A DNA stretch of 64,000 nucleotides, taken from the NCBI RefSeq assembly GCF_900250075.1, contig NZ_LT977071.1, positions 2,251,901 to 2,315,900 of the forward strand. Direction: 5' to 3'. The translations under genes and the position numbers were made by a program. Position 1 is the first letter of the stretch. Each line of letters starts with the position of its first letter. Below, piece after piece: positions 18,775-28,129 of the stretch. The notes under the pieces are model-generated. The model was not told the DNA's origin and did no database searches. It worked only from the letters and a program-made list of their open reading frames with translations. The stretch is from Cupriavidus taiwanensis. GTDB lineage: Bacteria > Pseudomonadota > Gammaproteobacteria > Burkholderiales > Burkholderiaceae.

Positions 18775-19593
18775 TCACCGCATGGGACTGTGCCCGGCCG
18801 GCTGCGCCAGCAGCGCCCTGACCACGCCTGCGGCGTACCGCATGAACGCCGCAACCGCCGCGCCACGCAGCACCGGATCATCCGGCCCGCCCGACAGGTA
18901 CGCCGCCCGCGCCGCTGCCATCACCGGCCGTTGCGCGGCCGGCAGGCGCTCCAGCACCCAGGCGGCGGCGACGTCCTTGGGCGCGATCCGGCCGGTGGCG
19001 GCGCTATACCAGATCCGCGCCATTGCCAGCACCACATTGCGCTCGTCGCCGGCCCAGTCGCTTCCGGTCTGCCATTGCGCGACGGTATCGGCAAGCGCGG
19101 CGATGAAGTCCCGCCGGGGAACAGGTTCGAAACACGCCTCGGCCGTCGGCCCCAGCAGCGCGATGCTGTGCTGCCGCGCCTGAGTCAGCAGGATGGCGAG
19201 ATCGTGGTCCGGCATCCGGCCCTCGAACATGCCGGCCTGGATGTCCTCGCGCAGCCATTCGCCGAACTGCAGTTCGCGCGTGGCCGGGTAGCGCCATGGC
19301 ACCACTTCGCCGCGCGCCACCACGGTAACTTCCAGCGGCCGCCACGGCCCGGCGCTGCCGGGCGGAGCCGAGACCTCCAGCAGGTCGCGCAGCAGCGCTT
19401 GCCGCAGGGCATCGTCGGGCCCGCCGCGCGTGGTCACCAGCAGGTCGATATCGCTGTGCGGCCCCAGGCCGCCATCGAGTGCCGAACCGAACAGGTAGAC
19501 ACCCAGCAGCGTGCCGTCCAGATGACGTGCGATCACGGCATGGGCCAGGCGGACTTGCTGCGCGATTGCCGCGGGCAGGAATACGGCGGTCAT
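18775..19593 (-). CDS. AadA-like (ANT(3'')) nucleotidyltransferase
   Basis: A 272-residue cytoplasmic nucleotidyltransferase. The catalytic motif is YLFGSALDGGLGPHSDIDLL (GS...D-x-D, near residues 32-51), followed by the AadA-type C-terminal helical domain with WERNVVLAMARIWYS-like content (DERNVVLAMARIWYSAATG). Family members adenylylate streptomycin and spectinomycin. This copy sits on ordinary chromosomal DNA, with no cassette attC or transposase seen, so it looks intrinsic. The ATG is at 19593; a GTG two codons earlier (19599) overlaps the upstream gene's stop as GTGA. Activity cannot be judged from sequence. Confidence 0.82.
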   Translation of the reverse strand: MTAVFLPAAIAQQVRLAHAVIARHLDGTLLGVYLFGSALDGGLGPHSDIDLLVTTRGGPDDALRQALLRDLLEVSAPPGSAGPWRPLEVTVVARGEVVPWRYPATRELQFGEWLREDIQAGMFEGRMPDHDLAILLTQARQHSIALLGPTAEACFEPVPRRDFIAALADTVAQWQTGSDWAGDERNVVLAMARIWYSAATGRIAPKDVAAAWVLERLPAAQRPVMAAARAAYLSGGPDDPVLRGAAVAAFMRYAAGVVRALLAQPAGHSPMR

Positions 19594-19595
19594 GT

Positions 19596-19919
19596 TCACA
19601 GCGGCCCGGGCAGCGTCTTCAGGCCCAGCCACAGCACGCCGATGACAACGTTGACCGGCACGCACAGCGCACCGGGCACATAGAAGAGCGCCGACAGCGC
19701 CGGCGCGGACAGCATCAGCTCCACCACACTGCCCAGCGCGTAGAACAACACGCCGCACCAGAGCCAGCGCCGCATGTAGGTCAGCAGCCAATGCGCGCGC
19801 GCCTGGTTGAAGTGCCAGGCGCGCGTGCGTTCGGCGCGGTTGCCGCGGCTGGCGTCCCGGAACAGCCAGCCGAAGAAGAAATAGCGGTACAGCAGGGCGC
19901 TAAAGCTCAGCTCTTGCAT
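19596..19919 (-). CDS. small two-segment membrane protein
   Basis: A 107-residue protein. After a basic, arginine-rich first half there are two hydrophobic segments at about residues 50-70 (WCGVLFYALGSVVELML) and 74-100 (LFYVPGALCVPVNVVIGVLW). Its stop lies within GTGAACATG at the start of the AadA-like gene, so the two are translationally coupled. AGGAG precedes the start at 19919. No family is recognised. It may be an inner-membrane accessory of its neighbour or simply co-transcribed. Confidence 0.65.
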   Translation of the reverse strand: MQELSFSALLYRYFFFGWLFRDASRGNRAERTRAWHFNQARAHWLLTYMRRWLWCGVLFYALGSVVELMLSAPALSALFYVPGALCVPVNVVIGVLWLGLKTLPGPL

Positions 19920-20107
19920 GATCACTCCTTTGGCCGCTGCCAGCCGGAGGAGTGCGGAAGTCACGCGCTCGGGGCGCAAGCAGCGATGGCAGCGGCAGGC
20001 ATACCACCAGCGTACCAAAGAAGTTGCGCTAACCCGAGCCACGGATGGCCCGGCATGACCGGCTGCACTGAGACAGTGCAGCCGGTCGCGCGATGATCGC
20101 ACGCCGA

Positions 20108-21106
20108 TCACTGCAGGCTGATATCGAGCTGCTGCACCACGCGCTTCTCGCGCTCGAATTGTTCGGCCGCGAACCTGGTGTAGTCCGCGCTGTTGAGGTG
20201 GGCGGGCTCCAGGTCGATGGCCTCGAGCGAGCGCAGGTAGGCCGGATCCTGCGCGGCGCGGAAGAACGCATCGTGCAGCTTCCTGACCACCGCCGGGTCC
20301 ATGCCGCGCGGGCCGACGATGCCCACCAGCGAGCTGGCGCTGATGTCGTAGCCGCGCTCCTTCAGGGTCGGCACATCCTTGAATCGCGCAAAGCGCGCGT
20401 CGCCGACGATGGCCAGCGGCCGCACCTTGCCGGCGACGGCGAATTGGCCCCAGCCCGGGTCCAGCACCGCATCGATGTCGCCGCCCATCAGCGCCATCAT
20501 TTCCTCGGCGCCGCCCTTGTAAGGCACGAAGGTAAATTTGGCGCCGGCGGCCCGGCCCAGCTTCTCCATCGAGATATGTCCCGAGCTGCCGATGCCGACC
20601 GCACCGTAGGTCACTTTGCCAGGGTTCGCCTTGGCGTAGGCAAGGAATTCTTCCAGCGTCTTCCAGCGCGCGTCGGCGCGCACCACCAGGCCATAGCGGT
20701 AGTTGGTCAGGCCGATGATGTAGGTAAAGTCCCTGAGCGGGTCGTATGGCGTCTTTTGCAGGTGCGGCATGCGGAAGATATTGGCCGCGACCATCGACAG
20801 CGTGTAGCCGTTCGGCGCCGCGGTCTGGGACATCACCTGGGCCGCCAGCGTGGCGCCCGCACCGGGCTTGTTGATCGGCACCACGCGCTGGTCCAGTTCC
20901 TTGCCGGCGGCTGCCAGCAGCGCGCGCAGCGAGCCGTCGGTGGGACCGCCGGGCGGGAACGGAATCCAGAACTCGATGGGCTTGGCCGGGAAATCGCCCG
21001 CCGCCGTCGCGGCCGGCGCTGCCGCCGCGCAGATCGCCATTGCCGCCATGGCCCTGGCCACGACCGATAGCAAACGCCCTCCCATGCCACGCCTTGTGAT
21101 AGCCAT
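20108..21106 (-). CDS. Bug family periplasmic solute-binding protein
   Basis: A 332-residue TctC-like receptor with an N-terminal export signal (cleavage near ATAAGDFPAK). The fold landmarks are IEFWIPFPPGGPTDGS, INKPGAGAT, AAPNGYTL and PYKGGAEEMMALMGGDIDA. IEFW in place of the usual IR-VV shows a divergent ligand pocket. It stands as a single gene with no catabolic partners, 156 bp from the MocR gene end. No permease is linked. Confidence 0.85.
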   Translation of the reverse strand: MAITRRGMGGRLLSVVARAMAAMAICAAAAPAATAAGDFPAKPIEFWIPFPPGGPTDGSLRALLAAAGKELDQRVVPINKPGAGATLAAQVMSQTAAPNGYTLSMVAANIFRMPHLQKTPYDPLRDFTYIIGLTNYRYGLVVRADARWKTLEEFLAYAKANPGKVTYGAVGIGSSGHISMEKLGRAAGAKFTFVPYKGGAEEMMALMGGDIDAVLDPGWGQFAVAGKVRPLAIVGDARFARFKDVPTLKERGYDISASSLVGIVGPRGMDPAVVRKLHDAFFRAAQDPAYLRSLEAIDLEPAHLNSADYTRFAAEQFEREKRVVQQLDISLQ

Positions 21107-21261
21107 GCGCTGTCTCCTGGTTGTCGTTCTGTTGCCGCCCGGCGTGCCGGCCGCGGTCGTTTTCGACAGACGTTAGAGCGTTGCGCCAGGTGGGCCAATT
21201 GCCGTTCTGTTCAATGTCATTGGCAGAAATGCCCGGCACGCAGCGCCGGGCGTGCCGCCGG

Positions 21262-22743
21262 TCAACCCGCCATCGCCGCGACCACCGTGCCCAGCACGCG
21301 CACGCCCTGCTCTATCTGCGCGCTGGTCAGGCTGGCGTAGCCCAGCACCAGGCCGGCCGCACGGGGCCGGCCCGCCCCATGCGGCCGGGCATACAGCGCC
21401 GAGACCGGGTAGACGCCCACGCCGGCGCCGCGCGCGGCGGCCACCAGTGCCGGCTCGTCCCGCGGCCGCAGCGACGGCAGCCACAGCACCACGTGCAGCC
21501 CGGCGGCGGTGCCGCTGACCTCGGCATCGCCGGGCAGGTGGCGCGCAATGCCATCGAGCAGCGCCGCGCGGCGGCGCCCGTTCTCGCGGCGCATGCGACG
21601 GACGTGGCGCTCGTAGGCGCCGCTGTCGATCAGTGCGGCCAGCACGCGCTGCTCCAGCACGGGGGCATGGCGGTCGGCCAGCCGCTTGGCCAGGCCGAAC
21701 ACCGGCACCAGTTCCGGCGGCAGCACCAGGTACCCCAGCCGCAGCTGCGGCGACAGCGCCTTGGAGAAGGTGCCGACATAGATCACGCGGCCATCGGTGT
21801 CGATCGCGCGCAGGGTATCGATCGGCCGCTGGCCGTAGCGGAATTCGCCGTCATAGTCGTCCTCGACGATCCAGGCGTCGTGGCGCCGGGCCCATTGCAG
21901 CAGTGCCTGCCGGCGCCCGATCGGCAGCACGCCCCCCAGCGGGAACTGGTGCGACGGCGTCACGTAGGCCAGCCGGACCCGGTCCGCCGCGGGCAGGCTG
22001 GCGGTATCCATGCCATGCCCGTCCACCGGGACCGGCAGGCACGTCGCGCCGGTGGCCTCGAAGCAGCGCCTGGCCATCAGGTAGCCGGGCTCTTCAAAGG
22101 CGAAGGTATCGCCGTCATCCAGCAACAGCCGCGCGCACAGGTCGATGCCCTGCTGCGAGCCATGCACCACCACGATCTGTCCGGCGTCGCATGCCAGCCC
22201 GCGAGCGCGGCGCAGGTAGCCCTGCAGCGCGCGCCGCAGGGCTGCCTCGCCTTCCGGCGCGGCGTAGCACAGGCTGTCGTGCTGGCGCAGCAGCTCGGCC
22301 TGCCAGGCGCGCCGCCACGCCAGCGCCGGGAAGTCGCGCCAGGCCACCGCGCCGTAAAGGAAATCGAAGCGCACCGGCTCGGCCGGCGGCGCTGCCGGCA
22401 GCCCCAGTGCCGCCACGCGGCGGCCGAACTGCGACAGCGCCGGTTCCCTGGCGTGCCGCGCGGCATCCGGCCGGGCCGGCGGGGACGCCGCCAGCGGGCT
22501 GGCAACGCGGGCCGCCCGCCCCCTCGCCGTGACCAGGAAGCCCTCGGCCGCCAGCTGTTCATAGGCGGCGGTCACGGTGGTGCGCGATACCCCCAGCTCG
22601 GCCGCCAGGCCGCGCGTGGACGGCGCCGGCGCGCCGGGCGGCAGCGTGCCGTCGGCGATCTGGGCGCGCAGCAGGTCATAGATGCGGCGTCCCGCGCCCG
22701 TAGCGCCGGAATGCGTGCCGCCGGACTGGTCGAACTGGCCCAT
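21262..22743 (-). CDS. MocR/PdxR-like regulator (GntR wHTH fused to aminotransferase fold)
   Basis: A 493-residue fusion. Residues about 17-85 are a GntR winged helix (STRGLAAELGVSRTTVTAAY). The rest is a class I aminotransferase-like domain with the PLP lysine in YVGTFSKALSPQLRLGYL and the earlier EDDYDGEFRY. MocR proteins use PLP as a sensor and often control vitamin B6 or amino-acid genes. It is divergent from the PaiB-like and LysE genes with an 82-bp gap, and these are its likely targets. Confidence 0.9.
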   Translation of the reverse strand: MGQFDQSGGTHSGATGAGRRIYDLLRAQIADGTLPPGAPAPSTRGLAAELGVSRTTVTAAYEQLAAEGFLVTARGRAARVASPLAASPPARPDAARHAREPALSQFGRRVAALGLPAAPPAEPVRFDFLYGAVAWRDFPALAWRRAWQAELLRQHDSLCYAAPEGEAALRRALQGYLRRARGLACDAGQIVVVHGSQQGIDLCARLLLDDGDTFAFEEPGYLMARRCFEATGATCLPVPVDGHGMDTASLPAADRVRLAYVTPSHQFPLGGVLPIGRRQALLQWARRHDAWIVEDDYDGEFRYGQRPIDTLRAIDTDGRVIYVGTFSKALSPQLRLGYLVLPPELVPVFGLAKRLADRHAPVLEQRVLAALIDSGAYERHVRRMRRENGRRRAALLDGIARHLPGDAEVSGTAAGLHVVLWLPSLRPRDEPALVAAARGAGVGVYPVSALYARPHGAGRPRAAGLVLGYASLTSAQIEQGVRVLGTVVAAMAG

Positions 22744-22825
22744 TCAAATTCCTGGAAACTGGACCTTCCGATTGTGCCAGTTGTCGGCGACAGTATCGAG
22801 CATCCGATCGCGCCGAGCCCCCACG

Positions 22826-23449
22826 ATGTACCGCCCCGACCATTTCGCCGAGACCCGCCCCGACGCCCTTGCCCGCATCATGCATGCGCACCCGCTGGGC
22901 ATGCTGGTCACGCACGGCCAGCACGGCCTGGATGCCGACCATCTGCCGTTCGAATTCGACCCCGGCGCCGGTGCCAACGGCGTCCTCACCGCGCACGTGG
23001 CGCGGGCCAACCCGGTCTGGCAGCGGTGTCCGACCGGCACGCCGGTGATGGTGGTGTTCCGCGGCGCCGAGGCCTATGTCTCGCCGAACTGGTACCCGAG
23101 CAAGCATGAGACGCATCGCCAGGTGCCGACCTGGAACTACGAGGTGGTGCACGCGCACGGCATCCTCACCGTGCGCGACGACGAGCGCTTCGTGCGCGGC
23201 CTGGTGGCGCGCCTGACGCGGCGGCACGAGGCCGCCGAAGCGTGCCCGTGGAAGATGGGCGACGCCCCGCCCGACTACCTCGACGCCATGCTGCGCGGCA
23301 TCGTCGGCCTCGAGATCGCCGTGACGTCGCTGGTGGGCAAGCGCAAGCTCGGCCAGAACAAGGACACGCGCGACCGCCTCGGCGTGGTCGACGCGCTGGA
23401 GGCGCGCGGCTGCGCGGAACTGGCGCAGTCGATGCGCAACGCGGTCTGA
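22826..23449 (+). CDS. PaiB-like FMN-binding protein
   Basis: A 207-residue FMN-binding split-barrel protein of the PaiB (negative regulator of sporulation and protease synthesis) family. It begins MYRPDHFAETRPDALARIM, a typical start, with HPLGMLVTHG and later the conserved WYPSKHET and VPTWNYEVVHAHG. The frame opens upstream at 22682 inside the MocR gene, but the ATG at 22826 gives the standard length. It probably binds flavin in the cytoplasm; its role is unclear in Gram-negatives. The LysE exporter follows 67 bp later. Confidence 0.87.
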   Translation: MYRPDHFAETRPDALARIMHAHPLGMLVTHGQHGLDADHLPFEFDPGAGANGVLTAHVARANPVWQRCPTGTPVMVVFRGAEAYVSPNWYPSKHETHRQVPTWNYEVVHAHGILTVRDDERFVRGLVARLTRRHEAAEACPWKMGDAPPDYLDAMLRGIVGLEIAVTSLVGKRKLGQNKDTRDRLGVVDALEARGCAELAQSMRNAV

Positions 23450-23516
23450 TCCGGCTTCGCCGCAATCCACGCCGGCACGGCCGCAACCCTGCCTCATCAA
23501 CAAGGAACCCCGAACC

Positions 23517-24137
23517 ATGTCGCTGATCCCCTTCCTGATCGCCGCAGTCGTGCTCGCCATCACCCCCGGCCCGGCCATCGCCTATGTCGTCGCGCGAACG
23601 GTGGCCGGCGGACGATCGGAGGGCCTGGCCTCATGCCTGGGCACCGGCCTCGGCGGCTTGCTGCATGTGCTGGCCGCGGCCGCGGGCCTGTCGCTGGTCA
23701 TCGCCCAGTCCGCGGTGGCGTTCAGCGTGCTCAAGTACCTGGGGGCAGCCTACCTGGTGTACCTGGGCGTGCGCATGCTGGTGCGCAAGGCCCCGCCCGC
23801 CACAACGGTCGCGGCCGTGCCGTCGCGCGGCGCGCGCCGCGCGCTGATGGAAGGCGTGGTGGTCGAGGTGCTGAACGTCAAGACCGCGCTGTTCTTCCTG
23901 GCGTTCCTGCCGCAGTTCGTCGCGCCCGGCGCAGCGGCCGTGTCACAGCTGGTGCTGCTGGGCTGCATCTGCGTCGCGCTCAACACGCTGGTCGACGTGG
24001 TCGTGGTGTTTGCCGCGCACCGCCTGCTCAGGTCCGGGGCCGCGAGCGCGGCACGCGCGCGCCTGATGACCCGTGCTTCCGGTGTCACGATGGTGGGGCT
24101 GGGCACCTTCCTGGCGCTGGCGCGGCGCGAGGCATAG
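23517..24137 (+). CDS. LysE/RhtB family amino-acid exporter
   Basis: A 206-residue inner-membrane exporter with about six hydrophobic segments. The N-terminal family motif is present as LAITPGPAIAYVVARTVAGG, followed by GLGGLLHVLAAAAGLS and, after a cytoplasmic loop, GVVVEVLNVKTALFFLAFLP. LysE/RhtB proteins export amino acids or homoserine lactones. Downstream of a MocR regulator and PaiB-like gene, it probably belongs to an amino-acid efflux response. Substrate unknown. A good ribosome site, AAGGA, lies before the ATG. Confidence 0.9.
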   Translation: MSLIPFLIAAVVLAITPGPAIAYVVARTVAGGRSEGLASCLGTGLGGLLHVLAAAAGLSLVIAQSAVAFSVLKYLGAAYLVYLGVRMLVRKAPPATTVAAVPSRGARRALMEGVVVEVLNVKTALFFLAFLPQFVAPGAAAVSQLVLLGCICVALNTLVDVVVVFAAHRLLRSGAASAARARLMTRASGVTMVGLGTFLALARREA

Positions 24138-24160
24138 CAGACCGCGCCACCCTGCCGCCC

Positions 24161-25660
24161 TCATCGGGGCTGGAAAGGCCTGCCCATCGGTTTGAGCCGG
24201 ATGCCCGGCGCCAGCCGGGTCCAGGGCAGGTCCGCGGGATCGGCCGTCATCGGACCCGGCGCCTTGGCCACCAGCACGGCCTGCGCAATGCCCTGGAAAT
24301 CCGCGCGGAAGTGCACCGAGCTCTTATTGACCAGGATCTTCATCGCCTCGGGCTCTACCCCGCCCACGCGGAACAGGTTGCGGTCGAGCATCTGGGCCTT
24401 GCCGGCGCTGACCACCACCTGCACATCGTCGATGCGCAACAGTGCCACCGGGCCGACATCGGCCTGCATGCCGTGCATCATCGGCCCGCCGTAGCGGCAT
24501 ACGCCATCGGACAGCTTCAGCACCTCGAAGCTGCCCTGCAGCGGCGCGTCGCCGGGCACCCCGGATACGCCCCCGAGCGCGACGTCGATGGTCGCGCCCA
24601 CGCCGGCGCGGTGCGCCTCGGCCGCCGCGGCCGGATCCCAGATCAGCCCGATCGCCGCCTGCCGCGCGCCGTGGCGCAGCAAGGCCCGCAGCATGCCCAT
24701 GGTGTTCGAATCGCCGCCCGCGCCGGGGTTGTCCTGCGTGTCGGCGATGACCACCGGCCGCGTGGCCCCCGCCGCCAGCCGCATGGCTTCGAGCACGGCC
24801 TCGTCGGGCGAGAGGAACGGCACCTCCCAGGCGGGCTCGTCGGCCAGCATCCGGTCGTACAGCGCCTGCACCGCGGCTTCGGCCGCGCCGGCGTCGTCGC
24901 CATAGCCCCAGATCACCGGACCGCATTCCGGGAAATCGGCGGCCGGGAAGCCCGGCGCGAACGACAGCGACACCACGTCGCCGCGTTCGCCCTGCTGCAA
25001 CAGCGCGTACATGCCGCGCGCCGGCTCCAGCATCGTGCACATGCCGTTGATGGGGATCAGGAACGGCAGCCGTCGCACCGCGCAGTGCAACAGCCCCTTG
25101 TGCGCCAGCAGTCGCTGCACCAGCGCCGCGGCGCGCGCGCCGGTCTCGGCCATGTCTACGTGCGGGTAGGTGCGGTAGGCCACCAGCGCGTCGGCGGCTT
25201 GCAGCATGGCGTGCGTGACGTTGGCGTGCAGGTCGAGCGAGGCAACCACCGGCACCCCGGGGCCCACCGCCGCGCGGATACGCTCGAGCAGCGTGCCCTC
25301 GCCGTCGTCGGTGTGCTCGGCTACCATGGCGCCGTGCAGGTCGAGATAGACCGCGTCGAAGCCGCCAGCGCGCGCCGCGCCGACGATCTCGCCCGCGATG
25401 CGCTCGTACGCGTCCTCGGTCACGTGCGTCGACGGGCTGGCGCCGGCCCAGATCACCGGCAGCAGCGTCCAGCCGTAGCGTTCGGCGGCGGCCATGAAGC
25501 CGCCGGCCGGGATGTTGACGTCGCGCAGCGCGCGCATGTCGTCGCCGCGCACCATCGCGGGAAAGCCCTCGCCGCGCTCGAAGCTGGCGTAAGTTGCCTT
25601 TGACGGCGCAAAGGTATTGGTCTCGTGCTGGAAGCCGGCGACCAGGATCCGTGTTGCCAA
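24161..25660 (-). CDS. M81 family metallopeptidase (MlrC-like)
   Basis: A 499-residue protein of the MlrC (microcystinase C) family. Metal-ligand motifs visible are GFQHETNTFAP near the start, LDLHGAMVAEHTDDGEG (around residue 110) and DTQDNPGAGGDSNTMG (around 300). The start is TTG at 25660 with GGAG at good spacing; no ATG is available nearby. MlrC homologues occur widely in bacteria that never meet microcystin, so a general role on an unusual amide or peptide is likely. It is 30 bp downstream of the MFS transporter on the same strand, suggesting uptake plus hydrolysis. Confidence 0.85.
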   Translation of the reverse strand: MATRILVAGFQHETNTFAPSKATYASFERGEGFPAMVRGDDMRALRDVNIPAGGFMAAAERYGWTLLPVIWAGASPSTHVTEDAYERIAGEIVGAARAGGFDAVYLDLHGAMVAEHTDDGEGTLLERIRAAVGPGVPVVASLDLHANVTHAMLQAADALVAYRTYPHVDMAETGARAAALVQRLLAHKGLLHCAVRRLPFLIPINGMCTMLEPARGMYALLQQGERGDVVSLSFAPGFPAADFPECGPVIWGYGDDAGAAEAAVQALYDRMLADEPAWEVPFLSPDEAVLEAMRLAAGATRPVVIADTQDNPGAGGDSNTMGMLRALLRHGARQAAIGLIWDPAAAAEAHRAGVGATIDVALGGVSGVPGDAPLQGSFEVLKLSDGVCRYGGPMMHGMQADVGPVALLRIDDVQVVVSAGKAQMLDRNLFRVGGVEPEAMKILVNKSSVHFRADFQGIAQAVLVAKAPGPMTADPADLPWTRLAPGIRLKPMGRPFQPR

Positions 25661-25690
25661 GGTTCTTCTCCGTGAAACAAAAGTCCGGCG

Positions 25691-27010
25691 TCACGCCGGC
25701 GACACCGCGCCCTGCGGCGCCGGCATCCGGTTGGCCACCAGCACTGCCGCGCCGGCCAGCAGCAGCGCCACCATCACCAGCAGGCCGGCCTGCATGCTGC
25801 CCGTGGCGGTGCGCACGGCGCCGATGATGGTGGGGCTGAGGAAGCCACCGATCAGGCCGATGGTGTTGATCAGCGCAATGCCGCCCGCCGCGGCATCGCC
25901 CTTCAGGTATTGCGACGGGATCGCCCAGAACACGGTATAGGCGGCCCACATCATCGCCGTGGCAATGGTCATGCACAGCAGCGACACCGGCAGGTTGCCG
26001 CTGGACTGCGTCGCCACGGCCAGCGCCACCGCGCCGGTAAACGCTGGCACCGCGCTGTGCCAGCGGCGCTCGCCGCGGCGGTCCGAGCTGCGGCCGATCA
26101 CCAGCATCGCGATCGCCGCGGCAATATAGGGAATCATCGAATACAGGCCGATCTGCATGGTGTCGGTGACGCCGTCCGCCTTCAGGATAGACGGCAGCCA
26201 GAAGCTCACCGCGTAGATGCCGCAGATCATGGTGAAGTAGGCAAAGGCCAGCAAGTACACGCGCGGATCGCGCGCCACCTGGCCGAACGAGTGGTGCCCG
26301 CCCGCGGGCGCCTGCAGTTCGGCGGCCAGCATGCGCTTTTCCGCGTCGCTGAGCCAGCTGGCGTCGGCCGGGCGGTCGGCCAGCACGCGCAGGGCCAGCG
26401 CGCCAAGCAGCACGCAGGGCAGCCCTTCGACCAGGAACATCCATTGCCACCCGGCCAGCCCGTGCGCACCGGACAGCGCCGTCATCAGCCAGGTGGACAG
26501 CGGCGAGCCAAAGATGCCGCCGATGGGGCCCGCCAGCATCACCACCGCCATCACGCGGGCCATGCGTTGCTGCCCGTACCAGTAGGTCAGGTAGAAGATC
26601 ATCCCGGGGGCGAAGCCGGCCTCGAACACGCCAAGCAGGAAACGCAGCACGTAGAACGTGGTTTCGTCGCGCACGAACATCATGCCCGCCGAGGTCAGCC
26701 CCCACAGCACCAGGATGCGGCTGATGGTCTTGCGCGCGCCGATCCGGGGCAGCAACAGGTTGCTCGGGATCTCGAACAGTACGTAGCCAAAGAAGAAGAT
26801 GCCCGCGCCCAGCCCGTACACCGCGTCGGAAAAGCCCAGGTCGCTCTGCATCTGCAGCTTGGCGAAGCCGATGTTGACGCGATCCAGGTAGGCAAAGGTG
26901 TAGCACAGCAGCAGGAACGGCAACAGGCGCCAGTTCAGCTTGCGGTACAGCGCCTGCTGCGCGGCGCCGGCGCCTTCCGTGAGGTGGCGTGGGGGCAGGG
27001 TTGCGGACAT
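25691..27010 (-). CDS. MFS transporter, anion:cation symporter family
   Basis: A 439-residue major facilitator with about 12 hydrophobic segments. The start resembles phthalate/4-hydroxyphenylacetate-type carriers: [20 protein letters not shown] then [14 protein letters not shown]. The cytoplasmic loop [14 protein letters not shown] before helix 7 is also characteristic. Such carriers take up organic anions with protons. It is co-directional with the M81 peptidase downstream and divergent from a LysR gene whose operator candidate lies at 27123. Substrate unknown. The frame extends to 27187 without support. Confidence 0.9.
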   Translation of the reverse strand: MSATLPPRHLTEGAGAAQQALYRKLNWRLLPFLLLCYTFAYLDRVNIGFAKLQMQSDLGFSDAVYGLGAGIFFFGYVLFEIPSNLLLPRIGARKTISRILVLWGLTSAGMMFVRDETTFYVLRFLLGVFEAGFAPGMIFYLTYWYGQQRMARVMAVVMLAGPIGGIFGSPLSTWLMTALSGAHGLAGWQWMFLVEGLPCVLLGALALRVLADRPADASWLSDAEKRMLAAELQAPAGGHHSFGQVARDPRVYLLAFAYFTMICGIYAVSFWLPSILKADGVTDTMQIGLYSMIPYIAAAIAMLVIGRSSDRRGERRWHSAVPAFTGAVALAVATQSSGNLPVSLLCMTIATAMMWAAYTVFWAIPSQYLKGDAAAGGIALINTIGLIGGFLSPTIIGAVRTATGSMQAGLLVMVALLLAGAAVLVANRMPAPQGAVSPA

Positions 27011-27122
27011 GTCGATCTCTCCCGTGGTGGTCCGGCTCTTGTGGACGCGATGTCTTGCGGTGGCGGGCGTTGATCGTCTGGCATCTGAAAAAACAGAGCA
27101 AGAGCAACTTAAGTCGGCTATC

Positions 27123-27139
27123 GTTGCCCTGCCGGCAAC
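27123..27139. promoter_or_regulatory. candidate LysR operator
   Basis: GTTGCC-N5-GGCAAC is a perfect 6-bp inverted repeat in the 175-bp gap between the divergent MFS and LysR genes. It lies 47 bp before the LysR start. Size and position fit a LysR recognition palindrome, though it departs from the strict T-N11-A rule. Confidence 0.4.
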
Positions 27140-27185
27140 ACAACGACACGCCGGCGCCTTCCAAGCCAGACAACGAGGTCCCGAC

Positions 27186-28118
27186 ATGCGCGAACTGAAC
27201 CAGCGCAGGCTGCGCTATTTTCACGAGGTACTGACGCACGGCTCGATCCGTGGCGCGGCCGACAGCATCAACACCTCGCCGTCGGTCATCACACGCCAGA
27301 TCCGCCTGCTGGAAGAAGAGGTGGGCGCGCCGCTGTTCGACCGCCATGCGCGCGGCGTGCAGCCGACCGAAGCCGCGCAGCACCTGCTGGAGTACTGGCG
27401 CGGCTGCCGCGCCCAGCAGGAACTGTTCGAAGACCGCCTGCAGGCCTTGCGCGGGCTGCAGCATGGCCAGGTGCGCATCGCCACCAGCGAGGGCTATGTC
27501 GACGGCCTGATGGATGAAGTGCTGACGGATTTCTGCGCGCGCTATCCCCGGCTGGACGTGACCGTCGACATCCTGCCGGTCAACAACGTGCTGCAGGAGG
27601 TGGCCGAAAGCCGCGCCCATATCGGCCTGGCCTACAACCCGCCCGGCCATGCCGACATCGCCTGGGTGGCGACGTCATCGCAGCCGGTGGTGCTGCTGGT
27701 GCATGCCGGGCATCCGCTGGCGCGCCGCGGCGGCAAGGTCGGCGTGCAGGAGCTGGCCGACTATCCGCTGGCGATGATGCCGCCGGCTTTCGGGCTGGGA
27801 CAGGTGGTGCAGATGCTGGCCTACGCGGAGAACATCCAGATCCGCCCGACGCTGACCACCAACTCGCTGGCGGTGCTGCGCCACTTCGTCAAACGCCATG
27901 ACGGCATCACGCTGATCGGCGGCTTTGCGGCCTACCGGGAATTGCAGTCCGGCGAACTGGTGACCTTGCCGATCGCGCATCCGCTGTTCGAAGCCGCCAA
28001 GGCGCGCCTGCTGGTCAAGGCGGGCCGGCCGATGGGCGTGGCAGCCAATACGCTGCTCGACTGCATCCTGCGCGACATGTCGATGTTCGCCGGCGCCCGC
28101 CGGCGCCGGAAGCGATAG
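27186..28118 (+). CDS. LysR family regulator
   Basis: A 310-residue LysR regulator. The helix-turn-helix occupies about residues 4-62 ([20 protein letters not shown]), and the effector-binding domain fills the rest. The start at 27186 gives the canonical [15 protein letters not shown] beginning. It is divergent from the MFS transporter and M81 peptidase, which are its likely targets. It ends 11 bp from a convergent Bug gene. The inducer is unknown. Confidence 0.9.
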   Translation: MRELNQRRLRYFHEVLTHGSIRGAADSINTSPSVITRQIRLLEEEVGAPLFDRHARGVQPTEAAQHLLEYWRGCRAQQELFEDRLQALRGLQHGQVRIATSEGYVDGLMDEVLTDFCARYPRLDVTVDILPVNNVLQEVAESRAHIGLAYNPPGHADIAWVATSSQPVVLLVHAGHPLARRGGKVGVQELADYPLAMMPPAFGLGQVVQMLAYAENIQIRPTLTTNSLAVLRHFVKRHDGITLIGGFAAYRELQSGELVTLPIAHPLFEAAKARLLVKAGRPMGVAANTLLDCILRDMSMFAGARRRRKR

Positions 28119-28129
28119 GCCGCGGCCCG

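Noticed and set aside
18775..19593. AadA-like gene as an integron cassette or transposon cargo
   Set aside because: No attC-like hairpin, integrase or transposase lies nearby, and its codon use matches the chromosome.
24324..27650. A very long minus-strand open frame across the M81 and MFS genes
   Set aside because: It is a shadow in another frame of high-GC coding DNA; its translation is arginine-, alanine- and glycine-rich without any domain, and the real genes explain the region.
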